Of a stretch of 6,311 nucleotides of DNA, positions 1 to 6,311 are shown piece after piece. The stretch comes from Schlegelella_A sp038258415 (GTDB lineage: Bacteria; Pseudomonadota; Gammaproteobacteria; Burkholderiales; Burkholderiaceae_C). Numbering within the stretch: position 1 is the first letter of the stretch; every line of letters begins with the position of its first letter. The notes beneath the pieces were generated by a model that saw only the letters and a program-made list of their open reading frames with translations, did not search any database and was not told where the DNA came from. The translations under genes and the position numbers were made by a program. Where the stretch lies: positions 1-6,311 of the forward strand of contig JBBSPY010000195.1 of assembly GCA_038258415.1 (NCBI GenBank). The letters are read 5' to 3'.

Positions 1-1
1 C

Positions 2-562
<561 letters not shown>

Positions 563-1097
563 GGACCGCCGATCAGGTCGATGCAATAGGGCACTGCGGA
601 GAAGATGCCGTCGACGCGGGGTTGCGCGCTCGGCAGCCCGCCGAGCGTCTCGGCGATCGCCCTGGGCTGACCGGGCAGGTTGACGACGAGCGCCTTGCCG
701 CGGACGACCGCCACCTGCCGGGACAGGATGGCCGTCGGCACGAAGTGGAGGCCGATGCGCCGCATCTGTTCGCCGAAGCCCGGGATCTCGCGGTCGGCGA
801 TGGCAAGCGTCGCCTCGGGCGTGACGTCGCGCGGTGCCGGGCCGGTGCCACCGGTCGTGAGGACGAGGTCGCAGCGCGCATCGTCGACCAGCGACGTCAG
901 GGCGGCGCGGATCGCGGCGCCGTCGTCGGCGACGAGGCGCTCTTCCCACACCACCGGGTTGCGGACCGCGGCGGCGAGCCAGTCGCGCAGCGCCGGAAGG
1001 CCCTGGTCAGCGTAGATGCCGGCGGAAGCGCGGTCGCTGATCGACACGAGCCCGATGCGGACGGTGTCAAGGGTCGGCGGGTCGGTGGCGTCGGTGG

Positions 1098-1613
1098 TCA
1101 TGGCGGTTGGTCCTGTTCACGGAGGTAGCGGAAGAGCTCGCGCCAGGCGCGGCCGTTGCGTTGCTCGGCGGCGCTCGACGCGTCCTTGCGGGCCGCGCGG
1201 ACCAGCGCGCGCAACTGCTGCAGGTCGGCCAAGGGATGTTCGGCGGCGTAGCGGGTGGTCGCGGCATCGTCGGCGACGAGCTCGGCACGCCAGCGCTCGA
1301 GCCGGTGCAGCGCGAGCGAGTCGTGGGCACGGCCGAGTCGCAACTCGTCGACGGCGGCGCGCGCGGCGTCGACGTCGGCCGAGCGCATCAGCTTGCCGAT
1401 GCGCTGGAGCTGGCGCCGACGAGCCTCGTGGCTGGTGATGCGGCGCGTCTCGCGCAGCGCATCGACCAGGATCTCGGGCAGGCCGAGGCTGTCGAGGCGG
1501 ATGTCGGGGAGGTCGAGCAGCGATTCGCCGAGCGCCTGGAGCGCGTGCGAATCGCGCTTCCTCTGGGTCTTGCTCGGCCGTGAGGGGTCGTCGACGTGCA
1601 TCCGCTGGGGCAT
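1098..1613 (-). CDS. darP: Ribosome maturation protein DarP/YjgA (DUF615)
   Basis: DarP (YjgA) associates with late 50S ribosomal precursors and helps mature the peptidyl transferase region; this role is known from E. coli and inferred here. The 171-residue product matches the family: PSKTQRKRDSHALQALGESL at about 12-31 (compare E. coli SKSEIKRDAEEL), RRRQLQRIGKLMRSADVD at 65-82, the helix LHRLERWRAEL at 102-112, LQQLRALVRAARK at 131-143, and the ending RELFRYLRE. The protein is highly charged, helical and without membrane segments. The family is usually about 170-185 residues. The frame stays open far upstream, but that part is only antisense to pmbA, so I place the start at ATG 1613; a second in-frame ATG at 1601 (MHVDDPSR) is equally possible. 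Neither has a clear Shine-Dalgarno sequence. It is the first gene of a two-gene operon with mogA. Confidence 0.9.
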   Translation of the reverse strand: MPQRMHVDDPSRPSKTQRKRDSHALQALGESLLDLPDIRLDSLGLPEILVDALRETRRITSHEARRRQLQRIGKLMRSADVDAARAAVDELRLGRAHDSLALHRLERWRAELVADDAATTRYAAEHPLADLQQLRALVRAARKDASSAAEQRNGRAWRELFRYLREQDQPP

Positions 1614-1648
1614 CGCGCAGGACACAGCAGGGTGGTGCGAGCGCGTCG

Positions 1649-1657
1649 CTATCATAG
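1649..1657. promoter_or_regulatory. Candidate shared -10 region between darP and pmbA
   Basis: The only AT-rich spot in the short gap between the divergent genes is CTATCATAG, an almost perfect palindrome around one central base. Read leftwards it gives TATGAT (1655-1650), one mismatch from the TATAAT -10 consensus, and would start a darP transcript about 30 bases before ATG 1613. Read rightwards it gives TATCAT (1650-1655), a poorer -10 that would start transcription almost at the pmbA start codon. No good -35 box is seen 16-18 bases upstream on either strand, so this is a proposal from position and composition only. Confidence 0.35.
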
Positions 1658-1665
1658 CCGCCGCC

Positions 1666-3054
1666 TTGACCCCGATCTCCCGACCTCCCGCCGCCTTCGC
1701 GTACTCACGCGACCAGTTTCGATCCCTCGTCGACGACGCGCTCGCGCATGCGAAGTCGCTCGGCGCGAGCGACGCGGCGGCCGAGGTGTCGGAGGGCGTG
1801 GGCCTGTCGGTGTCGGTGCGCAAGGGCGAGACCGAGAACGTCGAGCGCAACCGCGACAAGTCGATCGCCGTCACGGTCCATGCCGGACAGCGTCGCGGCC
1901 ACGCCAGCAGCTCCGACTTCTCGCCGGCCGCCATCCGCGAGACCGTTCGCGCTGCCTGGGACATCGCCCGCTTCACCGCCGAGGACCCGGCCGCGGGCCT
2001 GCCCGAAGCCGACACGATCGCTCGGGGCGACGCCGCCCGGCGCGACCTCGATCTCTTCCACCCGTGGGACGTCGACGCCGAACGGGCGATCGTGATCGCC
2101 ACCGAATGCGAGGCCGCCGCCCTCGACACCGATCGCCGCATCACCAACTCGGAAGGCGCGGGCGTCTCGGCGCAGCAGTCGCACTTCTTCGCCGGCAACA
2201 CGCGCGGCTTTGCCGGCGGGTACGCGAGCTCACGCCATTCGGTCTCCGTCGCGCCCATCGCCTCGATACCCGGGCGCCGCAACGCGCCGATGCAGCGCGA
2301 CGCGTGGTACACCTCGATGCGATCGCCCGATGAGCTCGCTGCGCCGGCCGTCGTGGGCCGCTACGCCGCCGAGCGCGCGCTGTCGAGGCTCGGTGCGAGG
2401 AAGATCCGCACCTGCGAGGTGCCGGTGCTGTTCGAATCGTCGCTGGCCGCCGGATTGCTCGGTGCCTACGTCCAGGCCACGAGCGGCGGCGCCCTGTATC
2501 GCAAGGCGACCTTTCTCACCGAGAGCATCGGCTCCGACGTCTTTCCAGATCACATCGACATCGACGAGGACCCGCACGTGATGCGCGGCAGGGCCAGCGC
2601 TCCGTTCGACGACGAAGGCGTCTTGACACGGCCCCGCCAGGTCGTCTCGGGCGGCCGCGTTCAGGGCTACTTCCTGTCGACCTACTCGGCCCGCAAGCTG
2701 GGCCTGAAGACAACGGGCCACGCCGGCGGTTCGCACAACCTGGTCCTGAGTTCGCGGCGAACCGACCCGGGCGACGACCTCGACGCGATGCTGCGCAGGC
2801 TCGGCCGTGGCTTCTTTGCCATCGAACTGATGGGGCAGGGCGTCAACCCGGTCACCGGCGACTACTCGCGCGGCGCGGCGGGCTTCTGGGTCGAGAAGGG
2901 GCGCATCGTGCACCCCGTCCACGAGATCACGATCGCGGGGAACCTGCGCGACATGTTCGCCGGGATCGTCGCCGTCGGTGCCGACGCGTACACGATGGGC
3001 AGCAAGACCATTGGCTCGGTGCTGGTCGAGCGGATGAAGGTCGCCGGCGCCTGA
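1666..3054 (+). CDS. pmbA: Metalloprotease-related protein PmbA/TldE
   Basis: TldE (PmbA) pairs with TldD to form a heterodimeric zinc peptidase that processes small, partly unfolded peptides; in E. coli it matures microcin B17 and helps degrade the CcdA antitoxin. TldD carries the metal site, and this subunit shows no HExxxH motif, as expected of TldE. The 462-residue product compares with about 450 in E. coli. Conserved blocks include LVDDALAHAKSLGASDA (21-37), SVRKGETENVERNRDKS (50-66), ATSGGALYRKATFL (271-284), GYFLSTYSARKLG (334-346), TTGHAGGSHNL (349-359) and the C-terminal GVNPVTGDYSRGAAGFW (392-408) with EITIAGNLRDM (420-430). No ATG or GTG sits in frame between the darP start and the first conserved block, so TTG 1666 is the likely start. 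It has no Shine-Dalgarno sequence. The frame is open further upstream, but only antisense to darP. tldD is not in the window. Confidence 0.92.
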   Translation: MTPISRPPAAFAYSRDQFRSLVDDALAHAKSLGASDAAAEVSEGVGLSVSVRKGETENVERNRDKSIAVTVHAGQRRGHASSSDFSPAAIRETVRAAWDIARFTAEDPAAGLPEADTIARGDAARRDLDLFHPWDVDAERAIVIATECEAAALDTDRRITNSEGAGVSAQQSHFFAGNTRGFAGGYASSRHSVSVAPIASIPGRRNAPMQRDAWYTSMRSPDELAAPAVVGRYAAERALSRLGARKIRTCEVPVLFESSLAAGLLGAYVQATSGGALYRKATFLTESIGSDVFPDHIDIDEDPHVMRGRASAPFDDEGVLTRPRQVVSGGRVQGYFLSTYSARKLGLKTTGHAGGSHNLVLSSRRTDPGDDLDAMLRRLGRGFFAIELMGQGVNPVTGDYSRGAAGFWVEKGRIVHPVHEITIAGNLRDMFAGIVAVGADAYTMGSKTIGSVLVERMKVAGA

Positions 3055-3106
3055 GGCGTGGCCGCCTTCGTGCGCACCGCGACCGTACGGGCGGGTAATT
3101 CCCCGT

Positions 3107-3122
3107 GGGTCGTCGACGACCC
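3107..3122. promoter_or_regulatory. Perfect 16-base palindrome upstream of dctP (candidate operator)
   Basis: GGGTCGTCGACGACCC is a perfect inverted repeat without a spacer. It ends 6 bases before the candidate -10 box of the TRAP binding-protein gene, so it covers the expected -35 position. The symmetry and place suit a dimeric regulator that blocks or replaces -35 contact. No T-run follows it, so it is not a normal terminator for pmbA. Short GTCGAC-type palindromes are common in GC-rich DNA, which limits confidence. Confidence 0.4.
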
Positions 3123-3128
3123 GATTCC

Positions 3129-3134
3129 TAAAAT
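3129..3134 (+). promoter_or_regulatory. dctP: Candidate -10 box for dctP
   Basis: TAAAAT differs from TATAAT at one position and stands out in this GC-rich gap. It would give a transcript start near base 3141 and a leader of about 35 bases with the ribosome binding site at its end. At 17-base spacing the -35 hexamer would be TGGGTC, a poor match, lying partly within the palindrome. That suggests a weak or regulated promoter. Confidence 0.45.
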
Positions 3135-3160
3135 GTCCGGGTTCGACTTTTGTCTGATCC

Positions 3161-3166
3161 AAGGAG
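3161..3166 (+). promoter_or_regulatory. dctP: Ribosome binding site of dctP
   Basis: AAGGAG is an almost full Shine-Dalgarno sequence, 9 bases before ATG 3176. It fixes the start of the binding protein and is clearly the strongest ribosome binding site in the window, in keeping with the high expression expected of a periplasmic binding protein. Confidence 0.85.
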
Positions 3167-3175
3167 ACTGGTTAC

Positions 3176-4258
3176 ATGGAGCGTCGCTCATTTATTCACA
3201 AGACCGGCATCGCCGGTGTCATCGCCGCCGGGGCGGCCCCGGCCATCGTTCACGCGCAGGCCAACATCCGCTGGCGCCTGGCGTCGAGCTTCCCGAGGGC
3301 GCTCGACACGATCTTCGGGGGCGCCGAGGTGTTCGCCAAGAAGGTCAGCGACATGACCGGCGGCAAGTTCCAGATCTCGACCCATGCGGGCGGTGAGCTG
3401 ATGCCGGCATTCGGCGTTGTCGACGGCGTGCAGAACGCCACCGTCGAGGTCGCGCACACGGCGCCCTACTACTTCTTCGGCAAGGACCCGGTCTTCGCGC
3501 TCGGCTGCGCGATCCCCTTCGGCCTCAACTCGCGCCAGATGACGGCGTGGATGTACGAGGCCAATGGCCTGAAGCTGATGCGCGAGTTCTACGCCAAGTA
3601 CAACATCATCAACTTTCCCGGTGGCAACACGGGCGCGCAGATGGGCGGCTTCTTCCGCAAGGAGGTCAAGTCGATCGCCGACGTCAAGGGCCTGAAGTTC
3701 CGGATCGGCGGCTTCGGCGGCAAGGTCTTCGAGCGGATCGGTGGCGTGCCGCAGAACATCCCGGGCGGCGACATCTACCAGGCGCTCGAGAAGGGCACGA
3801 TCGATGCGGCCGAGTGGGTCGGCCCGTACGACGACCTGAAGCTCGGCCTGTACAAGGTTGCACCCAACTACGCCTATCCGGGCTGGTGGGAAGGTGGCCC
3901 GCAGCTCGATATCTTCATCAACACGAAGGCCTACGAAGGGCTGAGTGCCGAGTACAAGGCGATCGTCGAGGCCGCTGCCTCCTATGCGCACGTCGACATG
4001 CAGGCCAAGTACGACGCCCGCAACCCGGCGGCGCTGAAGACGCTCGTCGGCAACGGTGCCAAGCTGTTCCGCTTCCCGCGCGACATGATGGACGCGGCCT
4101 TCAAGGAGGCAATGGCGCTGTACAGCGAGATGGGCTCGTCGAACGCCTCGTGGAAGAAGATCTACGAGGACTACTCGAACTTCCGTCGCGACGCGAACCT
4201 CTGGTTCCGCTTCACGGAAGCCGGCTTCGACGACTTCATGCAGGCGCAGAAGCTCTGA
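3176..4258 (+). CDS. dctP: TRAP transporter solute-binding protein, DctP family, TakP-like
   Basis: This is the periplasmic binding protein of a TRAP transporter, which captures a small organic acid and passes it to the DctQ-DctM permease. The 360 residues open with a signal peptide: a twin-arginine-like RRSFIHK at 3-9, a short Ala/Gly-rich core, and probable cleavage after VHA (27) or AQA (29). The mature part shows DctP features, including GGKVFERIGGVPQNIPGGDI (181-200) and the conserved Arg176 in KFRIGGFGG, the usual carboxylate-binding Arg. The motifs EWVGPYDD (213-220) and PGWWEGGP (235-242) are typical of the TakP type, which binds 2-oxo acids with a cation; other members take lactate or aromatic/chloroaromatic acids, so the ligand is open. 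The C-terminal helical segment resembles the TakP region involved in dimer formation. It has its own ribosome binding site and terminator and converges on dctM. Confidence 0.93.
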   Translation: MERRSFIHKTGIAGVIAAGAAPAIVHAQANIRWRLASSFPRALDTIFGGAEVFAKKVSDMTGGKFQISTHAGGELMPAFGVVDGVQNATVEVAHTAPYYFFGKDPVFALGCAIPFGLNSRQMTAWMYEANGLKLMREFYAKYNIINFPGGNTGAQMGGFFRKEVKSIADVKGLKFRIGGFGGKVFERIGGVPQNIPGGDIYQALEKGTIDAAEWVGPYDDLKLGLYKVAPNYAYPGWWEGGPQLDIFINTKAYEGLSAEYKAIVEAAASYAHVDMQAKYDARNPAALKTLVGNGAKLFRFPRDMMDAAFKEAMALYSEMGSSNASWKKIYEDYSNFRRDANLWFRFTEAGFDDFMQAQKL

Positions 4259-4276
4259 TCCTGCAGACCCTCAAGC

Positions 4277-4305
4277 AAAAGCCCCGCGGATGCGGGGCTT
4301 TTTTT
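4277..4305 (+). terminator. Intrinsic terminator of dctP, possibly bidirectional
   Basis: A perfect hairpin with arms GCCCCGC (4281-4287) and GCGGGGC (4292-4298) and loop GGAT is followed by seven T (4299-4305). Four A before the left arm extend the stem by A-T pairs. It starts 19 bases after the dctP stop. Read on the other strand the same stem is followed by four T, so it may also stop the convergent dctQM transcript. Confidence 0.93.
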
Positions 4306-4328
4306 CGTCGCCGCGCGCCGTGCCCGAG

Positions 4329-6089
4329 TCAGGGCTTCTTCGGCTGGTTGCGCTTCATCGATTCGATCAGCGCCTGCATCGGGTCGGGGTTGGCGTCGCT
4401 CGACGGCTCCGCGCCCGAGGCCGGCGTTTCCGCAGCCGGCGGTGGGTTGAGGTAGGGATTCGTCGAGTCGTCCCGCGAGTCCTTCCGCAATTCGCGGAAC
4501 GCCTTGTCGACGTCGATGTCGAGCGGCTTGTCGAGGTTGCCGGTGACGATGCCCGGGAAAAAGATGACGATCGCGACCATCACCACCTGGATGACAACGA
4601 ACGGAATGGCGCCGCGGTAGATGTCACCGGTGGTGACCTTGCGAATGCGCTTGCCGGTGACCTTGTCGTCGTAGTCCTCGATCGGCGCGACGCTGCGCAG
4701 GTAGAACAGCGCGAAGCCGAACGGCGGGTGCATGAACGAGGTCTGCATGTTGATGGCCAACAGCACGCCGAACCACGTGAGGTCGATGCCGAGCTTGGCC
4801 GCCACGGGCCCGACCAGCGGCACGATGATGAACGCCAGCTCGAAGAAGTCGAGGAAGAAGGCGAGGAAGAAGATCAGGAGGTTGACGACGATCAGGAAGC
4901 CGAGCTGGCCGCCCGGCAGTCCCGTGAGCAGGTGCTCGACCCAGACCGCGCCATCGACCGCCTGGAACGAGAGGCTGAAGGTCGTCGAGCCGACCAGGAT
5001 CATCAGCACGAACGACGACAGCTTGGTCGTGCTGTCCATCGCCTGCCGTAACAATCGCCAGCTCAAGCGGCGCCGCCCGATCGCCATCGCCAGCGCGCCG
5101 ACCGAGCCCATGGCGCCGCCCTCGGTGGGCGTCGCGACGCCGAGGAAGATCGTTCCCAAGACGAGGAAGATCAGCGCCAGCGGCGGGATCAGCACGAAGG
5201 TGACGCGCTCGGCCATGCGCGACAGCAGCTTCAGCCTGAACACACGGTTGAGCACCGACAGGACGAACGCGACGCCGATGCCGACGCACATCGACGTGAC
5301 GATCAGCTCGTCGGTCGCGGTCGTCGCGGGGCGCCATTTCGCAAACCCCACCGCGGCCGAGACGGCAATCACGGTGAGGACGCCCAGCGAGCGCAGGCCG
5401 GGCGAGCCGTCGTCTTCCTTGATCGTCCGCGCCTCCTTCGGCAACGCCGGCGCAGCCGACGGCTTGATGAAGGTCAGGATGGTCACATAACCCAGGTAGG
5501 CTGCGGTCAGGATGAAGCCGGGGATGAAGGCGCCCTTGTAGAAGTCGCCGACGCTCTTTCCCAGCTGGTCGGCGAGCACGATCAGCACCAGCGACGGCGG
5601 GATGATCTGGGCGAGCGTTCCCGACGCGGCGATGACCCCGGTCGCGACGCGCCGGTCGTAGCCGTAGCGCAGCATGATCGGCAGCGAGATCAGGCCCATC
5701 GAGATCACCGACGCGGCGACCACGCCGGTGGTCGCGGCGAGCATCGCGCCGACCAGGATGGCGGCGTAGCCGAGGCCGCCGCGGATCGGCCCGAACAACT
5801 GGCCGATCGTGTCGAGCAGGTCTTCAGCCATCCCCGAGCGTTCGAGGATCAGCCCCATGAAGGTGAAGAACGGAATCGCCAGCAGCGTGTCGTTCTGCAT
5901 GATCCCGAAGATGCGCAGCGGCAGCGCCTGCATCAGCGCCTCGGGCATGATGCCCATCTCGACGCCGACGAAGCCGAAGAACAGGCCGCACGCCGCCAGC
6001 GAGAAGGCGACCGGATAGCCGACCAGCAGGAAGACGACCAGGCTGGCGAACATGATCGGCGCCATGTTCGAGGCGATGAACTCCATCAT
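4329..6089 (-). CDS. dctM: TRAP transporter large permease DctM, with long C-terminal tail
   Basis: DctM is the large inner-membrane subunit that carries the substrate path of a TRAP transporter, driven by an ion gradient. The 586-residue product has many membrane segments, for example about 10-45, 105-140, 150-172, 188-208, 235-250, 262-282, 298-318, 355-375, 395-430 and 495-513. Family blocks include AIPFFTFMGLILERSG (71-86), GGLGYAAILVGAMLAATTG (104-122), AASGTLAQIIPPS (154-166), GVATPTEGGAMG (317-328) and NMQTSFMHPPFGFALFYLR (447-465). Ordinary DctM proteins have about 430 residues. The extra length lies in a charged and membrane-spanning middle part (about 210-290) and a polar tail from about 515, as in the large permeases of the TakM/FcbT3 type. 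The start ATG (6089; a second follows at once) overlaps the dctQ stop as ATGA and has no Shine-Dalgarno sequence, so coupled translation is likely. It converges on dctP. Confidence 0.94.
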   Translation of the reverse strand: MMEFIASNMAPIMFASLVVFLLVGYPVAFSLAACGLFFGFVGVEMGIMPEALMQALPLRIFGIMQNDTLLAIPFFTFMGLILERSGMAEDLLDTIGQLFGPIRGGLGYAAILVGAMLAATTGVVAASVISMGLISLPIMLRYGYDRRVATGVIAASGTLAQIIPPSLVLIVLADQLGKSVGDFYKGAFIPGFILTAAYLGYVTILTFIKPSAAPALPKEARTIKEDDGSPGLRSLGVLTVIAVSAAVGFAKWRPATTATDELIVTSMCVGIGVAFVLSVLNRVFRLKLLSRMAERVTFVLIPPLALIFLVLGTIFLGVATPTEGGAMGSVGALAMAIGRRRLSWRLLRQAMDSTTKLSSFVLMILVGSTTFSLSFQAVDGAVWVEHLLTGLPGGQLGFLIVVNLLIFFLAFFLDFFELAFIIVPLVGPVAAKLGIDLTWFGVLLAINMQTSFMHPPFGFALFYLRSVAPIEDYDDKVTGKRIRKVTTGDIYRGAIPFVVIQVVMVAIVIFFPGIVTGNLDKPLDIDVDKAFRELRKDSRDDSTNPYLNPPPAAETPASGAEPSSDANPDPMQALIESMKRNQPKKP

Positions 6090-6311
6090 GGCGAGCGGGC
6101 GCTGGACGGGGCCGCGCTGGCGGCATCACCGATGCCGCGTTCCTCGGCGATGAACTCGGCCAGTTCCTGCTCGGCGCTCTTGGCGACGTGGCGGCCGGTC
6201 GGATCGGGAATCAGCCCGCGCAGGAAGGCGATGCGCTTGATCAGCTCGGAGATGCCCTGGATGCCGAGCAGCAGGAAGCCGGCCGGCAGCATGGCGAAAA
6301 CCGGCCAGCGG
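6086..6311 (-). CDS. dctQ: TRAP transporter small permease DctQ, C-terminal part (5' truncated)
   Basis: This is the end of the four-helix small membrane subunit that pairs with DctM. The frame is open to the right edge, with codons readable from base 6310: RWPVFAMLPAGFLLLGIQGI. The ATG at 6292 is therefore probably internal and the true start lies outside the window. About 74 residues are visible. They hold the typical last membrane helix of DctQ, ending in the SELIKRIAFLRG pattern, then a polar tail rich in Ala, Ser and Glu. The segment is short, so the call rests on this helix, on the typical DctQ-before-DctM order and on the ATGA overlap with dctM. The operon promoter is beyond the window. 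Confidence 0.88.
   Translation of the reverse strand, partial: RWPVFAMLPAGFLLLGIQGISELIKRIAFLRGLIPDPTGRHVAKSAEQELAEFIAEERGIGDAASAAPSSARSP

Noticed and set aside
1585..1596. Second copy of GGGTCGTCGACG, as in the palindrome before dctP
   Set aside because: It lacks the closing ACCC of the palindrome and lies in darP codons for Asp-Asp-Pro, so it is probably chance.
1255..1665. Upstream extension of the pmbA reading frame
   Set aside because: It is antisense to darP, with a Ser/Arg-rich composition typical of shadow frames; PmbA homology begins only after base 1666.
1614..2312. Long upstream extension of the darP reading frame, to a 404-residue ORF
   Set aside because: The extra part is antisense to well-conserved pmbA codons and resembles no known protein; similarity to DarP begins only after base 1613.
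2230..3162. 310-residue minus-strand ORF opposite pmbA
   Set aside because: It is a shadow of pmbA in GC-rich DNA, with no recognisable motif and Arg/Gly/Val-rich composition.
3055..3175. Possible pmbA terminator or sigma-54 promoter in the gap before dctP
   Set aside because: The only hairpin is not followed by T residues, and no TGGC-N9-TGC type pair is present.
3188..3991. 267-residue minus-strand ORF opposite dctP
   Set aside because: It is antisense to a clearly conserved gene and has no family motif or ribosome binding site; a long open antisense frame is expected at this GC content.
4290..5051. 253-residue acidic plus-strand ORF opposite dctM
   Set aside because: The striking Glu/Asp/Arg richness mirrors hydrophobic membrane codons read backwards; it also starts inside the terminator hairpin.

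Overview
This is a GC-rich, tightly packed proteobacterial chromosome segment. The gene content and order (pmbA divergent from a darP/yjgA-mogA pair, next to a TRAP transporter) suggest a betaproteobacterium, probably of the Burkholderiales. That placement is an inference from protein-level resemblance and not the result of a search. I see no rRNA, tRNA, CRISPR array, insertion sequence or phage gene. All large ORFs are housekeeping or transport genes, and no stretch over about 125 bases lacks a gene.

Layout. (1) 2-562 (+): the 3' end of an ABC exporter ATPase gene, cut by the left edge. (2) 442-1101 (-) and 1098-1613 (-): mogA (molybdenum cofactor synthesis) and, upstream of it in the same operon, darP/yjgA (50S ribosome assembly). 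They are joined by an ATGA stop/start overlap. mogA runs tail to tail into the ABC gene with a 121-base overlap. (3) 1666-3054 (+): pmbA/tldE, half of the TldD/TldE peptidase, divergent from darP across a gap of about 50 bases and probably starting at TTG. (4) 3176-4258 (+): a TRAP solute-binding protein of the TakP/2-oxo-acid type, with a strong ribosome binding site, a plausible -10 box and a perfect 16-base palindrome upstream. (5) 4277-4305: an intrinsic terminator. (6) 4329-6089 (-) and 6086-6311 (-): the TRAP large permease dctM and the end of the small permease dctQ (cut by the right edge), again joined by an ATGA overlap.

Working together. The binding protein would catch a small carboxylate, probably a 2-oxo acid or related hydroxy acid, in the periplasm and deliver it to the DctQ-DctM permease for ion-driven import. 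The unusual point is that the binding protein and the permease genes face each other, so they cannot share a promoter. MogA, DarP and TldE have unrelated housekeeping roles. I found no clearly new biological system. The best leads are the palindrome before dctP, the mirror-coded overlap of ABC exporter and mogA, the compact divergent darP/pmbA promoter region, and the split TRAP arrangement.
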